64,000 nt of DNA, from the NCBI RefSeq assembly GCF_014648175.1, contig NZ_BMQP01000036.1, positions 17,762-81,761 of the forward strand, read 5' to 3'. Below the pieces are notes generated by a model. The model was not told where the DNA came from. It worked only from the letters and a program-made list of their open reading frames with translations, and ran no database searches. This document shows positions 1-8,120 of this stretch, piece by piece. Position numbers and translations under genes: made by a program. The first letter of the stretch is position 1. Every line of letters starts with the position of its first letter. This stretch comes from Planobispora rosea. Lineage in GTDB: Bacteria; Actinomycetota; Actinomycetes; Streptosporangiales; Streptosporangiaceae.

Positions 1-528
1 CGGGCGATCCGCTACGCCGGGATGCTCCACGACGTGGGCAAGCTCGGCGTGCCGACCAAGGTGCTGCAGAAGGAGGGACCGCTCACCGAGGAGGAGTTCG
101 CGGCCATCCAGCTGCACCCGATGCGCGGGCTGGAGATCGTCCGCGGCATCGACTTCCTGGACGAGGCGTTCGCCGGGATCATGCACCATCACGAGCGCGT
201 CGACGGCAAGGGTTATCCCATGGGGCTGGCCGGGGACGAGATCCCGGAGTTCGCCCGGATCATCGCGGTGGCCGACGCCTTCGACGCGATGACCTCCGAC
301 CGCTCCTACCGCAACGCCCGCCCGGTGGAGGTCGCCACGGCCGAGCTGCGCAAGGGCGCGGGCACCCAGTTCGACCCGGTCATGGTCAGCGCGTTCGTCA
401 AGGCCCTGGAACGCGACGGCTGGGAGCCTCCCCGCAAGGTGATCCCACCGCCGGCGGACGACGCCGAGACCACCATCAAGGATCACGATGACCCGACCAT
501 GCCGATCCAGGTGGTGGCGGAGCGGTGA
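1..528 (+). CDS. HD-GYP domain phosphohydrolase, C-terminal part (5' end outside window)
   Basis: The reading frame is open from base 1 and ends at the TGA at 526-528, so only the C-terminal 175 residues are present. Seen directly are the HD metal-binding motif HDVGKLGVP, the second histidine pair in MHHHERVDGKGYP (the GYP signature), and the downstream IIAVADAFDAMTSDRSYR motif. HD-GYP domains hydrolyse cyclic di-GMP or related phosphodiesters. The N-terminal sensor or membrane part cannot be seen. The C-terminus is acidic and proline-rich. The last codons and the stop lie inside a 51-bp direct repeat. The next gene, at 644, also has an HD domain, so the two are probably a duplicated, co-transcribed pair. 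The family call is secure; the substrate is not. Confidence 0.9.
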   Translation, partial: RAIRYAGMLHDVGKLGVPTKVLQKEGPLTEEEFAAIQLHPMRGLEIVRGIDFLDEAFAGIMHHHERVDGKGYPMGLAGDEIPEFARIIAVADAFDAMTSDRSYRNARPVEVATAELRKGAGTQFDPVMVSAFVKALERDGWEPPRKVIPPPADDAETTIKDHDDPTMPIQVVAER

Positions 529-628
529 GCCGACGAGCGAGCGGAGCGAGTGAGAAGGCGAGCGCGACCGGTGGGTACGGAGCGGTGAGCCGACGAGCGA
601 GCGGAGCGAGTGAGAAGGCGAGCGCGAC
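518..628. repeat. 51-bp perfect direct repeat (two copies, period 60)
   Basis: Bases 518-568 and 578-628 are identical and are separated by nine unrelated bases. The first copy contains the stop codon of the upstream HD-GYP gene; the second ends just before the start of the next gene. The core alternates GAGCGAGCGGAGCGAG-like steps, so it is internally repetitive as well. Confidence 0.95.
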
Positions 629-643
629 TGCCGGTGGTGTGCG

Positions 644-1915
644 GTGACCGTGGCGGCCGTGCGGAATCCGCGCGTTTTCCAGCGGCTCGACTCCGGGCAG
701 CTCCTGCTCATCGCCGTGGCGGGACTGGTGACGGTGGCCGGGGTGGCGTATACGGCGGTGGCCGGGTTGCGGCAGCCGGATTTCGCGATCGGTTTCGGTG
801 CGCTGATCGCCGCCGGGGAGCTGGCCAGGCTCACCATGCCCGGCAACCGGGAGGTGGCGCCGATCGGGGCCGCCGCCGCGCTGGGGTACACGCTGCTGCT
901 GGACATGGGCAACACCAAGGCGGAGCACCCGGCGCTCCAGGTGGTCGCCGTGCTGGCGGTCGGCATGGTCACCGGGGCGCTGCCCCATCTGGCGGTGGGG
1001 CGTCCTCCGCAGTTGGACGCGATGGCCCGGCGGCTGGTCACCGGGGCGTTGCTGGCCTTCGCCTACCGGCCTCTGGCGGAGCCGTTGCGCAAGGTGGCGG
1101 GGGAGGAGAACTGGACGCCCGTGCTGGGCGTGATGGCCGCGCTGACCATGGTGACGTTGCTGGTGGACGTGCTGCTGGCCGCGGTGCTCCGGGCCGAGCG
1201 GGTGCGGGCCGCGTTCGGTGTGGCCGTCCACGACGAGTTGCGGATGGCCGCTCCGTTGGGTGCGGCGGTGGCGGCCTCCGGCGTCCTGCTCGCGCTCGCC
1301 TCGCACAGCATGGACATGGCGGCGCTGCTGGTCTTCGCCGCTCCGCTGCTGGTCACGCAGGTCGCCTTCCGGAAGTACGCCGGGATCCGGGCCACCTATC
1401 TGCAGACGGTCCGGGCTCTGTCCCAGGTCACCGAGGTCGCCGGGTACGTCGAGCCGGGTCATTCGCGCCGGGTGAGCCGGTTGGCGGTCGCCGTCGGCCG
1501 GGAGCTGGGAATGGCCGAGCCCGAGTTGCTGGAGCTGGAGTACGCCGCGCTCATGCATGACATCGGGCAGCTCTCGCTCCGCGATCCGATCCCCGGCGGC
1601 GCGACCGTGCACGTCGACGGTGAGCAGGCGCGGCGCATCGCCGAGCTGGGTGCCGAGGTGATCCGGCAGACGGGGGTCCTGGAGCGGGTGGCGGAGATCG
1701 TCCGCCGTCAGTGTGATCCCTGTGTGGAGATGCCGCCTCTGGCGAGCCGCATCATCAAGGTCGCCAACGCCTATGACGACCTGGTCGGCGGGTCCACCGA
1801 CCGGGACCGGGCGGGGGCCGCGATGGAACGGCTCCGCCTCGGTGCGGGCGGGGAGCTGGATCCTTCGGTGGTCGAGGCGACGACTCTGGTCGTCGGCCGT
1901 CTGGCGCGCCCCTGA
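644..1915 (+). CDS. membrane protein with C-terminal degenerate HD-GYP-like domain
   Basis: The 423-residue product begins at GTG 644. Residues about 15-255 are strongly hydrophobic, with several predicted membrane segments (for example LLLIAVAGLVTVAGVAYTAVAG and LLVFAAPLLVTQVAF). This resembles the membrane-sensor layout of other HD phosphohydrolases. The C-terminal third carries HSRRVSRLAVAVGRELGM and an HD motif in ALMHDIGQLSLRDP, followed by IIKVANAYDDLVGG. The GYP-type HHE..DG.GYP segment is missing: the matching stretch reads EIVRRQCDPCVEMP. It is therefore either a degenerate HD-GYP or a plain HD phosphohydrolase. It follows the upstream HD-GYP gene by 115 bases on the same strand, probably in one transcript. 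Whether it is catalytically active cannot be judged. Confidence 0.8.
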   Translation: MTVAAVRNPRVFQRLDSGQLLLIAVAGLVTVAGVAYTAVAGLRQPDFAIGFGALIAAGELARLTMPGNREVAPIGAAAALGYTLLLDMGNTKAEHPALQVVAVLAVGMVTGALPHLAVGRPPQLDAMARRLVTGALLAFAYRPLAEPLRKVAGEENWTPVLGVMAALTMVTLLVDVLLAAVLRAERVRAAFGVAVHDELRMAAPLGAAVAASGVLLALASHSMDMAALLVFAAPLLVTQVAFRKYAGIRATYLQTVRALSQVTEVAGYVEPGHSRRVSRLAVAVGRELGMAEPELLELEYAALMHDIGQLSLRDPIPGGATVHVDGEQARRIAELGAEVIRQTGVLERVAEIVRRQCDPCVEMPPLASRIIKVANAYDDLVGGSTDRDRAGAAMERLRLGAGGELDPSVVEATTLVVGRLARP

Positions 1916-2087
1916 CCGGGTCGCCGACCGGGGTGCCGGGCGGGGTGCCGGACGGGGCACTGATCGAGCCGGAATCCGTGCCGTTGTGGGTTTCCTACAG
2001 ATCGTATTGCTGTGATCGGTGGTTTAGGGCGAAAGGCTGCGCCGAGATCCCGGTCATATGGTGGAGCGGTCGAAAGGGGTCCAGCAC

Positions 2088-3452
2088 GTGTTCGATTCCG
2101 TTCTGGTGGCAAACCGAGGCGAGATCGCCCGGCGCATCATCCGCACGGTCCAGCGCATGGGACTGCGGGCCGTCGCGGTGTATTCGGAGGCCGACGCCGA
2201 CCTGCCGTTCGTGAAGGAGGCCGACGAGGCGATCCTGCTGGGACCCGCCAACCCGGCGCAGAGCTACCTCGACGCCGGGCGGGTCCTTGAGGCCGCCCGG
2301 GAGTCGGGTGCCCGGGCGATCCACCCGGGGTACGGCTTCTTCTCGGAGAACGCCGGGTTCGCGCGTGCCGTGATCGAGGCGGGGCTCGTCTGGATCGGCC
2401 CCTCGCCCGAGGCGATCGAGCGGATGGGCGACAAGATCAACGCTCGGAACCTCATGGAGGCCGCGGGTGTGCCGGTCGCGGCCGGGACGCGTGAGCCGGT
2501 CACCGATCTGGAGAAGGCGGTGGCGGCTGCGGCCGAGATCGGGTATCCGGTCATGGTGAAGGCGGCCGGCGGAGGCGGCGGCATCGGCATGGGCGTCGCC
2601 CGTGACGAGGCCGGGCTGGCCAAGGCGTTCGAGACGGCCTCGCGAGCCGCGGCCAGGTTCGGAAGCGCGGGAGGGGACGCTTCCGGAGGGCAGGCGGCGG
2701 GCCCGGCGATTCTGCTTGAGCGCTACATCGAGCGGGCCCGCCACGTCGAGGTGCAGATCCTCGGTCTGGCGGACGGCACGGTCGTGGCACTGGGCGAGCG
2801 TGACTGCTCGGTGCAGCGCCGGCACCAGAAGGTCGTGGAGGAGTCGCCGTCCCCCGGCATCAGCCCGGAGCTGCGCGAGCGCATGCTGGCGGCGGCCGTA
2901 CGGGCGGGGGAGACCGTGGGATACCTCGGGGCCGGGACCGTGGAGTGCCTCGTCGATGCGGACAAGCAGGACTTCGTCTTCCTGGAGATGAACACCCGGC
3001 TCCAGGTGGAGCATCCGGTGACCGAGCTGGTCACCGGTGTTGACCTGGTGGAGCAGCAGCTGCGCATCGCGGCGGGGGAGAAGACCGTCGTGCCGACGGC
3101 GGTGACGGGCCACGCGATCGAGTTCCGTGTCTACGCGGAGGATCCCAAGCGGTTCTTCCCGGGGCCGGGGAAGATCGACATCTGGGAGGAGCCGTCCGGC
3201 GAGGGTGTCCGGGTCGACTCCGGCTACGCCGCGGGTAACGCGGTCACGCCGTTCTACGATCCGCTGATGGCCAAGCTGTGCGTGTACGGCCGGACCCGCT
3301 CGGAGGCTTTGGCGCGCGCCCGCGAGGCCGTGGCGGGTTTCCGGATCGAGGGACCGAAGAACAACCTCCCGTTCTGCTCGGAGCTGCTGGACCGTATCGA
3401 GTTCGTCAACGGTGACTACGACACGGGACTGGTGGCCCGCATGCGGGCCTGA
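2088..3452 (+). CDS. accC: biotin carboxylase subunit of an acyl-CoA carboxylase
   Basis: The 454-residue protein has the normal length for a stand-alone biotin carboxylase, which carboxylates carrier-bound biotin using ATP and bicarbonate. Visible motifs include VANRGEIARRIIRT at the N-terminus, HPGYGFFSENAGFA, the glycine-rich ATP-grasp loop KAAGGGGGIGMG, RRHQKVVEE, and the active-site signature EMNTRLQVEHPVTE. The GTG at 2088 is preferred over an ATG at 2058 because AAAGGGG lies 8 bases upstream and the protein then begins directly with the family N-terminus (MFDSVLVANRGE). It is followed 102 bases later by a free biotin carrier protein. No carboxyltransferase subunit is present in the window, so the acyl-CoA substrate is unknown. 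Confidence 0.92.
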   Translation: MFDSVLVANRGEIARRIIRTVQRMGLRAVAVYSEADADLPFVKEADEAILLGPANPAQSYLDAGRVLEAARESGARAIHPGYGFFSENAGFARAVIEAGLVWIGPSPEAIERMGDKINARNLMEAAGVPVAAGTREPVTDLEKAVAAAAEIGYPVMVKAAGGGGGIGMGVARDEAGLAKAFETASRAAARFGSAGGDASGGQAAGPAILLERYIERARHVEVQILGLADGTVVALGERDCSVQRRHQKVVEESPSPGISPELRERMLAAAVRAGETVGYLGAGTVECLVDADKQDFVFLEMNTRLQVEHPVTELVTGVDLVEQQLRIAAGEKTVVPTAVTGHAIEFRVYAEDPKRFFPGPGKIDIWEEPSGEGVRVDSGYAAGNAVTPFYDPLMAKLCVYGRTRSEALARAREAVAGFRIEGPKNNLPFCSELLDRIEFVNGDYDTGLVARMRA

Positions 3453-3554
3453 CCGGGCAGTTGAATGGCAGGCGCACGGCGAGGCGTGACGCGCGGCCCG
3501 CGGGGATCCGCGCGGGCGTGACCAGTGGCAGGCGAGTAGTGATGGGAGTTCCCG

Positions 3555-3767
3555 GTGGCTGAAGTACGCGCGGAGATGGTGGCGAACGTCTGGAAGGTCC
3601 TCGTCTCCGAGGGCGACTCCGTGGAGGACGGCGACACGCTGGTCATCCTCGAGTCCATGAAGATGGAGATCCCGGTGATCGCCGAGGACGACGGCGTGGT
3701 GGCCCAGCTGAAGGTCGCCGAGGGCGATGTCATCCAGGAGGGCGACCTCATCGCCGTCATCGAGTGA
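3555..3767 (+). CDS. small biotin carboxyl carrier protein (biotin/lipoyl attachment domain)
   Basis: The 70-residue protein is essentially one biotinyl domain. The biotinylation motif ESMKME is at residues 34-39, with the acceptor lysine at 37, and the flanking beta-hairpins (VLVSEGDSVEDGDTLVIL and LKVAEGDVIQEGDLIAVIE) are typical of the fold. It starts at GTG 3555 with GATGGGAG just upstream. Lying directly downstream of the biotin carboxylase, it is most likely the carrier partner of that enzyme. The classical long BCCP N-terminal segment is absent, as in other short actinobacterial biotinyl proteins. A lipoyl carrier is possible by fold, but the MKM tripeptide and the neighbour favour biotin. 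Confidence 0.92.
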   Translation: MAEVRAEMVANVWKVLVSEGDSVEDGDTLVILESMKMEIPVIAEDDGVVAQLKVAEGDVIQEGDLIAVIE

Positions 3768-3802
3768 CGCTGCGCCGGGCGGCGCGACGCGCGGGGGCGG
3801 GG

Positions 3803-4183
3803 TCAGCGGGTGAGGCGGGACAGGAAGCGCTCGCGGTCGACGACGACGCGTTCGATCGTGCCGGTCGCGACGGTGGTGTGCCGGTCCCGGGCGGTGAAGG
3901 CGAAGACCAGGCGGCGGCCGTTCACCTCGGTGAGCTCCGCGGAGATCTCGATGTGCGTGCCGACCGGGCTGGCCGCCAGGTGCTCCAGCGCGACCCTGGT
4001 CCCGACGGAGGTCTCTCCGGGGGCCAGGGCGTCCGCGACCGCCTGGACGGTGGCCTGCTCGGCGAGGGCGAGCAGGCGGGGCGTGCCCAGCACGGGGACG
4101 TCCCCGCTGCCGACCTTCACCGCGGTGTCCTCTGTCTCGACCATGATGAGGAGCTGGGCGTGCAGACCGGGCGCGAGCGTCAT
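3803..4183 (-). CDS. FlK-like hotdog-fold acyl-CoA thioesterase
   Basis: The 126-residue protein resembles the fluoroacetyl-CoA thioesterase FlK along its whole length. From memory of FlK, its catalytic Thr, Glu and His match a Thr in VPVLGTPRLLAL, a Glu in LALAEQATVQAV and a His in TRVALEHLAASPVG. The tail ELTEVNGRRLVFAFTARDR...GTIERVVV also follows the family. ATG 4183 is chosen because a TATGCT box ends 7 bases before it and no Shine-Dalgarno is present; an in-frame ATG at 4195 lies inside that box. It is divergent from bsaP with 23 bases between the start codons. A general housekeeping thioesterase is more likely than fluoroacetate resistance, since FlK-like proteins are common in actinomycetes. 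Confidence 0.8.
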   Translation of the reverse strand: MTLAPGLHAQLLIMVETEDTAVKVGSGDVPVLGTPRLLALAEQATVQAVADALAPGETSVGTRVALEHLAASPVGTHIEISAELTEVNGRRLVFAFTARDRHTTVATGTIERVVVDRERFLSRLTR

Positions 4184-4190
4184 GCGTGTC

Positions 4191-4200
4191 AGCATAGGGT
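4191..4200. promoter_or_regulatory. overlapping back-to-back leaderless -10 boxes
   Basis: The decamer AGCATAGGGT holds a plus-strand box TAGGGT (4195-4200), six bases before GTG 4207, and a minus-strand box TATGCT (4196-4191), seven bases before ATG 4183. The two hexamers share the central TA. Neither gene has a visible Shine-Dalgarno, so both are predicted to be leaderless. Confidence 0.65.
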
Positions 4201-4206
4201 CTTGCC

Positions 4207-4389
4207 GTGACCTCCTACTGCGACCACTGCGGTCGTCCCGCGTACGAGGGCGACCACGCGACCTGTCTCGCCGCGCGGGCGATGGAGCCGCCGCGCTACT
4301 GCGCCCACTGCGCCCGCCGGATGGTGGTCCAGGTGACACCGCTCGGCTGGTCCGCCCGGTGCGTGGAACACGGCGCCGTGAGTGGCTGA
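4207..4389 (+). CDS. bsaP: biotin synthase auxiliary protein BsaP
   Basis: The 60-residue protein contains paired cysteine motifs (CDHC at the N-terminus, then CAHC) and ends in RRMVVQVTPLGWSARCVEHG. This pattern (cysteines, PPRYC, RRMVVQV.P.GW.A.C..HG) matches the small actinobacterial BsaP family. In mycobacteria, BsaP (Rv1590) is required by biotin synthase BioB to convert dethiobiotin to biotin, probably through iron-sulfur supply. Here it sits about 8.5 kb from bioB but next to a biotin carboxylase and biotin carrier protein. It appears leaderless, with TAGGGT six bases before GTG 4207. The assignment rests on recognising the motif pattern; a generic zinc-ribbon protein is the alternative. 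Confidence 0.8.
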   Translation: MTSYCDHCGRPAYEGDHATCLAARAMEPPRYCAHCARRMVVQVTPLGWSARCVEHGAVSG

Positions 4390-4633
4390 TCACCGGTACG
4401 GTCGGAGGGGGAGACGGGGGCGGTGATGTCTGGCGGAGCGGGATTTTCCGTGGCCGCAAGCTCTACAAAATCAGCCAAAGTTCCAAATTTTGTGTCATGC
4501 TGCCGCTCGTCCCTAGATTGCGGGTTGCGCGACGGGCAGGGCTTCGTTACGGCCCCGTGATGCCGTTGCGACACAATTCCGCTTTGTTGGAGAACCCTGG
4601 GGTGGGAGTGGAGAGGGTTACGGGGGAATAGTC

Positions 4634-6433
4634 ATGGTGGCCCAAGGCACGGTGCTGGCCGGGCGGTATCGCTTGGATACCCGCATCGGCGCAGGCGGCA
4701 TGGGCGAGGTGTGGCGCGGTGAGGACACCGTGCTGGCTCGCACCGTCGCCGTCAAAGTGCTGCTCCCGGGCCGCACCGAGGACCCCGGCTTCCTGGTGCG
4801 TTTCCAGGGTGAGGCGCGGGCGATGGCGACGATCAACCATCCCGGGGTCGTCGACGTCTACGACTACGGGGCTCACGAGGTGCCGGGCGCGGGGGCGACC
4901 GTCTACCTCGTCATGAAGTTCGTGGACGGCGAGCCGCTGGACCGGCTGCTCGGACGGCTGGGGAGCATCGCCCCCGGCGCCGCGATGGAGCTCATCGCCC
5001 AGGCCGCCTCGGCCCTGCAGGCCGTGCACGACCAGGGCATCGTCCACCGGGACGTCAAGCCGGGCAACCTGCTGGTGCGGTCCGACGGCACGCTCGTGCT
5101 CACCGACTTCGGCATCGCCAGGTCCGACGCGGCCAGCCGGCTGACCGACGCGGGCATGGTCCTGGGCACCGCGGCCTACTGCGCGCCGGAGCAGGCAGAA
5201 GGCGCGCCGGTCACCCCGGCGGTGGACATCTACGCGCTGGGCGTGGTCGCCTACGAGTGCCTGGCCGGGCAGCGCCCCTTCGACGGCGACTCCCCGGTCA
5301 CGATCGCGCTCAAGCACATCCGCGAGGCCCCGCCGCCGCTGCCCGCGACGATCCCGCACGCGGTGCGCGCCCTGGTGGAGCGGGCCCTGTCCAAGGACCC
5401 GGCCCGGCGCTTCCCCAGCGCCGCCGCGATGAGCACCGCCGCGCGGCAGGCTCTGCAGACTCCGGAGCCGGGAGCGGGGGCGTTCGCGCAGTCCTCCGCC
5501 GAGCCCGGTCACGGGCCGGGCCAGGCGCATCCCGTCCAGCCGACCGGCTGGCAGGAGGCGGCGCGGACGCCGGGCGGGCAGGACACGGCCGGTCAGGGCC
5601 CGACCGGCGTCTACAGCGTCACAGGCATGCACGGGGCCACAGGCATGCACGGGGCCACCGGCGTGCACGGGGCCACCGGCTGGCAGGAGAACGCGCATCC
5701 GACCGGCATGCACGGCGTCGCCGCCCAGCCGACGTCCGGCTGGCAGGGGGACGCGCAGACGGAGCCGCCGCCCGGCATCCCGGCCCTCCCCTCCTCCCGT
5801 GGCGGCCGGGGCCGCCGGGGGGCGCAGCGCCCCAAGCGCCGGGGCGGGGTGCTCCTCGTCTCCGCCGCGGCGGCCGTGGTCTCCATCGGTCTGGCCACGG
5901 TGGCGGTCAACATGGTGACGGCCTCCGGCGCGGAGCCTCCGAAGGACTTCCACGCCGCCGACTCGTCGCCCGCGGTCATCGAGCCGACGAAGCCGGCGAG
6001 GACCAGGGACAGGACGGCGAAGCCGAGGGACACCCCGAGGGAGACCCGGCAGGCGGTCGAGCCCCCGGTGACCGAGGAGCCGTCCCCCACGCCGGAACCG
6101 TCCGCGACCCCCACGCCGACGCCCACGCCGAAGCCGTCCAAGACCCCCACGCCGACGCCCACGCCGAAGCCGACGGTGAAGAAGAAGGTGCCGGACGTGA
6201 TAGGCCTGACGCCCGCGGAGGCGAAGACCAAGCTGGCGCAGGCGGGCCTGCAGGCGAAGATCGAATACGACGGGGAGACCGATCCCTCGCAGTGCACCAC
6301 GGTGGTCGAGCAGCGGCCCGGCTCGGGGACGATGCAGGACGTCCGCAAGCCGGTGGAGGTCATCGCGGTCAACTCCACGTGCCCGACGCCCCCGCAGACC
6401 TCCACGCCGACCCCCACGCCCAAGCCGTCGTAG
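4634..6433 (+). CDS. PASTA-domain serine/threonine protein kinase (PknB-like)
   Basis: The 599-residue membrane kinase has a complete catalytic domain at residues about 10-275: glycine loop GAGGMGEVW, ATP lysine K41, HRDVKPGN with catalytic D140, DFG at 158-160 and APE at 184-186. A linker follows that contains TGMHGA repeats encoded by an 18-bp tandem repeat. Then come one transmembrane helix (VLLVSAAAAVVSIGLATVAVNMV), a proline/threonine-rich extracellular stalk with (TP)n repeats, and a single PASTA domain (VPDVIGLTPAEAKTKLAQAGL). PASTA kinases sense muropeptides or cell-wall intermediates and phosphorylate growth and division proteins. Only one PASTA repeat is present, against three or four in PknB itself. 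ATG 4634 has GGGGGAA upstream. Confidence 0.93.
   Translation: MVAQGTVLAGRYRLDTRIGAGGMGEVWRGEDTVLARTVAVKVLLPGRTEDPGFLVRFQGEARAMATINHPGVVDVYDYGAHEVPGAGATVYLVMKFVDGEPLDRLLGRLGSIAPGAAMELIAQAASALQAVHDQGIVHRDVKPGNLLVRSDGTLVLTDFGIARSDAASRLTDAGMVLGTAAYCAPEQAEGAPVTPAVDIYALGVVAYECLAGQRPFDGDSPVTIALKHIREAPPPLPATIPHAVRALVERALSKDPARRFPSAAAMSTAARQALQTPEPGAGAFAQSSAEPGHGPGQAHPVQPTGWQEAARTPGGQDTAGQGPTGVYSVTGMHGATGMHGATGVHGATGWQENAHPTGMHGVAAQPTSGWQGDAQTEPPPGIPALPSSRGGRGRRGAQRPKRRGGVLLVSAAAAVVSIGLATVAVNMVTASGAEPPKDFHAADSSPAVIEPTKPARTRDRTAKPRDTPRETRQAVEPPVTEEPSPTPEPSATPTPTPTPKPSKTPTPTPTPKPTVKKKVPDVIGLTPAEAKTKLAQAGLQAKIEYDGETDPSQCTTVVEQRPGSGTMQDVRKPVEVIAVNSTCPTPPQTSTPTPTPKPS
5621..5674 (+). repeat. 18-bp in-frame tandem repeat inside the kinase linker
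   Basis: Three consecutive 18-bp units (consensus ACAGGCATGCACGGGGCC) encode the hexapeptide TGMHGA, with a TGVHGA variant in the third. A further TGMHG occurs at about 5701. The repeat lies in the cytoplasmic juxtamembrane linker. Confidence 0.9.
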
Positions 6434-6461
6434 GGGTCCGCGTGGCGGGCCGGTCGCCGGG

Positions 6462-8108
6462 TCAGACCCCGGTGGTGGTGCGGGGGTAGGCGATGGCCGG
6501 GTCGGTGGCGATGTTCACCATGTACGGCACCCCGGAGTCGAAGGCGCGGCGCAGCGCCGGGCCGATCTCCGACGGGTCGGTGACGAGCTCGCCGCCGCCG
6601 CCGAGGGCGGTCACGACCTGGTCGTAGCGGCACTGCGGCTGGAGTTCGGCGGCCACGTCGTAGCCGTAGAGCATCTGCATGGGGTGCTTCTCCAGGCCCC
6701 ACATGCCGTTGTTGCCGCAGATCATCACCACCGGCAGGCGGTGCCGTACCAGCGTGTCCACGTCCATCAGCGAGAACCCGGCCGCGCCGTCGCCCAGCAG
6801 CAGCACCACCTGGGAGGAGGGCCGGGCCAGGCGGGCGGCCATGGCGTAGCCGAGACCGGTGCCCAGGCAGCCGTAGGGGCCCGGGTCGAGCCAGTTGCCG
6901 GCGCGGCGGGGCTCGACGTACTTGCCCGCGTAGGAGACGAAGTCGCCGCCGTCGCCGATCACCACGGCGTCGTCGGCGAGGAGCCTGCCCAGCTCGCCGT
7001 AGATCCGCATCGGGTGGATCGGGTCGGAGTCGGCCGACAGCAGCTCGGCGTCCCCGGCGATGGCCGCGGCCGAGGCCTCGGCGAGCGTCGCCAGCCACGA
7101 CGCGTAGCGGGTGGGGGACACGCCCGCCTCGGCGCAGGCCGTACCGAGTCCCCAGAAGACCAGGGACAGGTCGCCCGCGGCGGCGCCCGCGGGCTGCATG
7201 TGCGCGGCGATCTGGGACGGCGCGTCGGTCAGGTGCACGACCTTCGCCAGCGGGGCGCCGTCTTTGCCGCCGAACCAGCCGTAGCCGAGCCGGAAGTCCA
7301 GCGGGGTGCCCGCCACGATCACCAGGTCGGCCTGGGCGAACGCCATCCCCCGTGCCCGGTTGACCAGCAGCTCGTGTCCGGCGGGCAGGATGCCCCGGCC
7401 CTGGCCGTTGGGGATGACCGGCAGGCGGTACTCCTCGGCGAAGCTCCGGGCGACCTCGTCGGCGCGGTCCATCCACACGTCGGAGCCGAGGACCAGCACC
7501 GGCCGCTCCGCCTCGGCGAGCAGACGGGCGATCCCGGCCAGCGCGTCGGTGTCGGGCTCCAGCGGCGAGGGGGTCATCGTCTCGGTGGCGTGCGGCGTCG
7601 CGGGAGCGAACAGGTGGTCCATGTGGAAGTCGAGGAAGACCGGGCCGCGGTGCGGGGCGATGGCGGTCCGGAAGGCCATCTCGACGTCCTGCCCGATGGA
7701 GTCGGGGCCCGAGCCGGTGAAGGCCAGCTTGGTGATCGGGGTGAACAGCGGCGGGTGGTCCATCTCCTGCAGCGCCCCGGAGCCCCAGCGCGACTGCGGG
7801 GCCCGGCCGCCCATGACGACGACCGGGGAGCCGTTGAAGTGCGCGGTGGCCACGCCGCTGACGCCGTTGGTGATGCCGGGACCGGCGGTCAGTACGGCCA
7901 GGCCGGGCCTGCGGGTCAGCCGGGCGGTCGCCTCGGCGGCGAAGACGGCGCTCTGCTCGTGCCGTACGTCGAGGATCCGCATGTCTTCGTGGACGGCACC
8001 GTCGTAGAGCGGGAAGACGTGTCCGCCGGACAGGGTGAACATCGTCTCGATGCCGTAGGCCTTGGAGACGGCGACGGCGACGTCGCCAGCGTGCTTCGGT
8101 GACTCCAT
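6462..8108 (-). CDS. thiamine-pyrophosphate-binding enzyme, acetolactate-synthase-like
   Basis: The 548-residue protein has the three-domain layout of the acetolactate synthase/benzoylformate decarboxylase superfamily. The catalytic glutamate is E51 in VRHEQSAVFAAE. The AGPGITNGVSGVATA segment and the ThDP-Mg motif (GDGAAGFSLMDVDTLVRHRLPVVMICGNN, glycine-aspartate to double asparagine) are clear. It lacks a paired small regulatory subunit and resembles the IlvX-like group rather than the housekeeping IlvB. A biosynthetic role is therefore uncertain, and oxalyl-CoA- or 2-oxoacid-decarboxylase activity is possible. The ATG is preceded by TAGGTT-N6, so it is probably leaderless. It is convergent with the kinase gene, 28 bases away. 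Confidence 0.85.
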   Translation of the reverse strand: MESPKHAGDVAVAVSKAYGIETMFTLSGGHVFPLYDGAVHEDMRILDVRHEQSAVFAAEATARLTRRPGLAVLTAGPGITNGVSGVATAHFNGSPVVVMGGRAPQSRWGSGALQEMDHPPLFTPITKLAFTGSGPDSIGQDVEMAFRTAIAPHRGPVFLDFHMDHLFAPATPHATETMTPSPLEPDTDALAGIARLLAEAERPVLVLGSDVWMDRADEVARSFAEEYRLPVIPNGQGRGILPAGHELLVNRARGMAFAQADLVIVAGTPLDFRLGYGWFGGKDGAPLAKVVHLTDAPSQIAAHMQPAGAAAGDLSLVFWGLGTACAEAGVSPTRYASWLATLAEASAAAIAGDAELLSADSDPIHPMRIYGELGRLLADDAVVIGDGGDFVSYAGKYVEPRRAGNWLDPGPYGCLGTGLGYAMAARLARPSSQVVLLLGDGAAGFSLMDVDTLVRHRLPVVMICGNNGMWGLEKHPMQMLYGYDVAAELQPQCRYDQVVTALGGGGELVTDPSEIGPALRRAFDSGVPYMVNIATDPAIAYPRTTTGV

Positions 8109-8114
8109 GCGCGA

Positions 8115-8120
8115 AACCTA
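8115..8120 (-). promoter_or_regulatory. leaderless -10 box TAGGTT
   Basis: On the minus strand TAGGTT is followed by six bases and then ATG 8108. There is no Shine-Dalgarno. Confidence 0.55.

Noticed and set aside
476..1960. Minus-strand open frame of 494 residues over the HD-domain genes
   Set aside because: Arg/Pro/His-rich antisense read; the plus-strand genes have clear domains.
5621..5674. Possible CRISPR-like repeat
   Set aside because: No spacers: it is a protein-coding tandem repeat inside the kinase.
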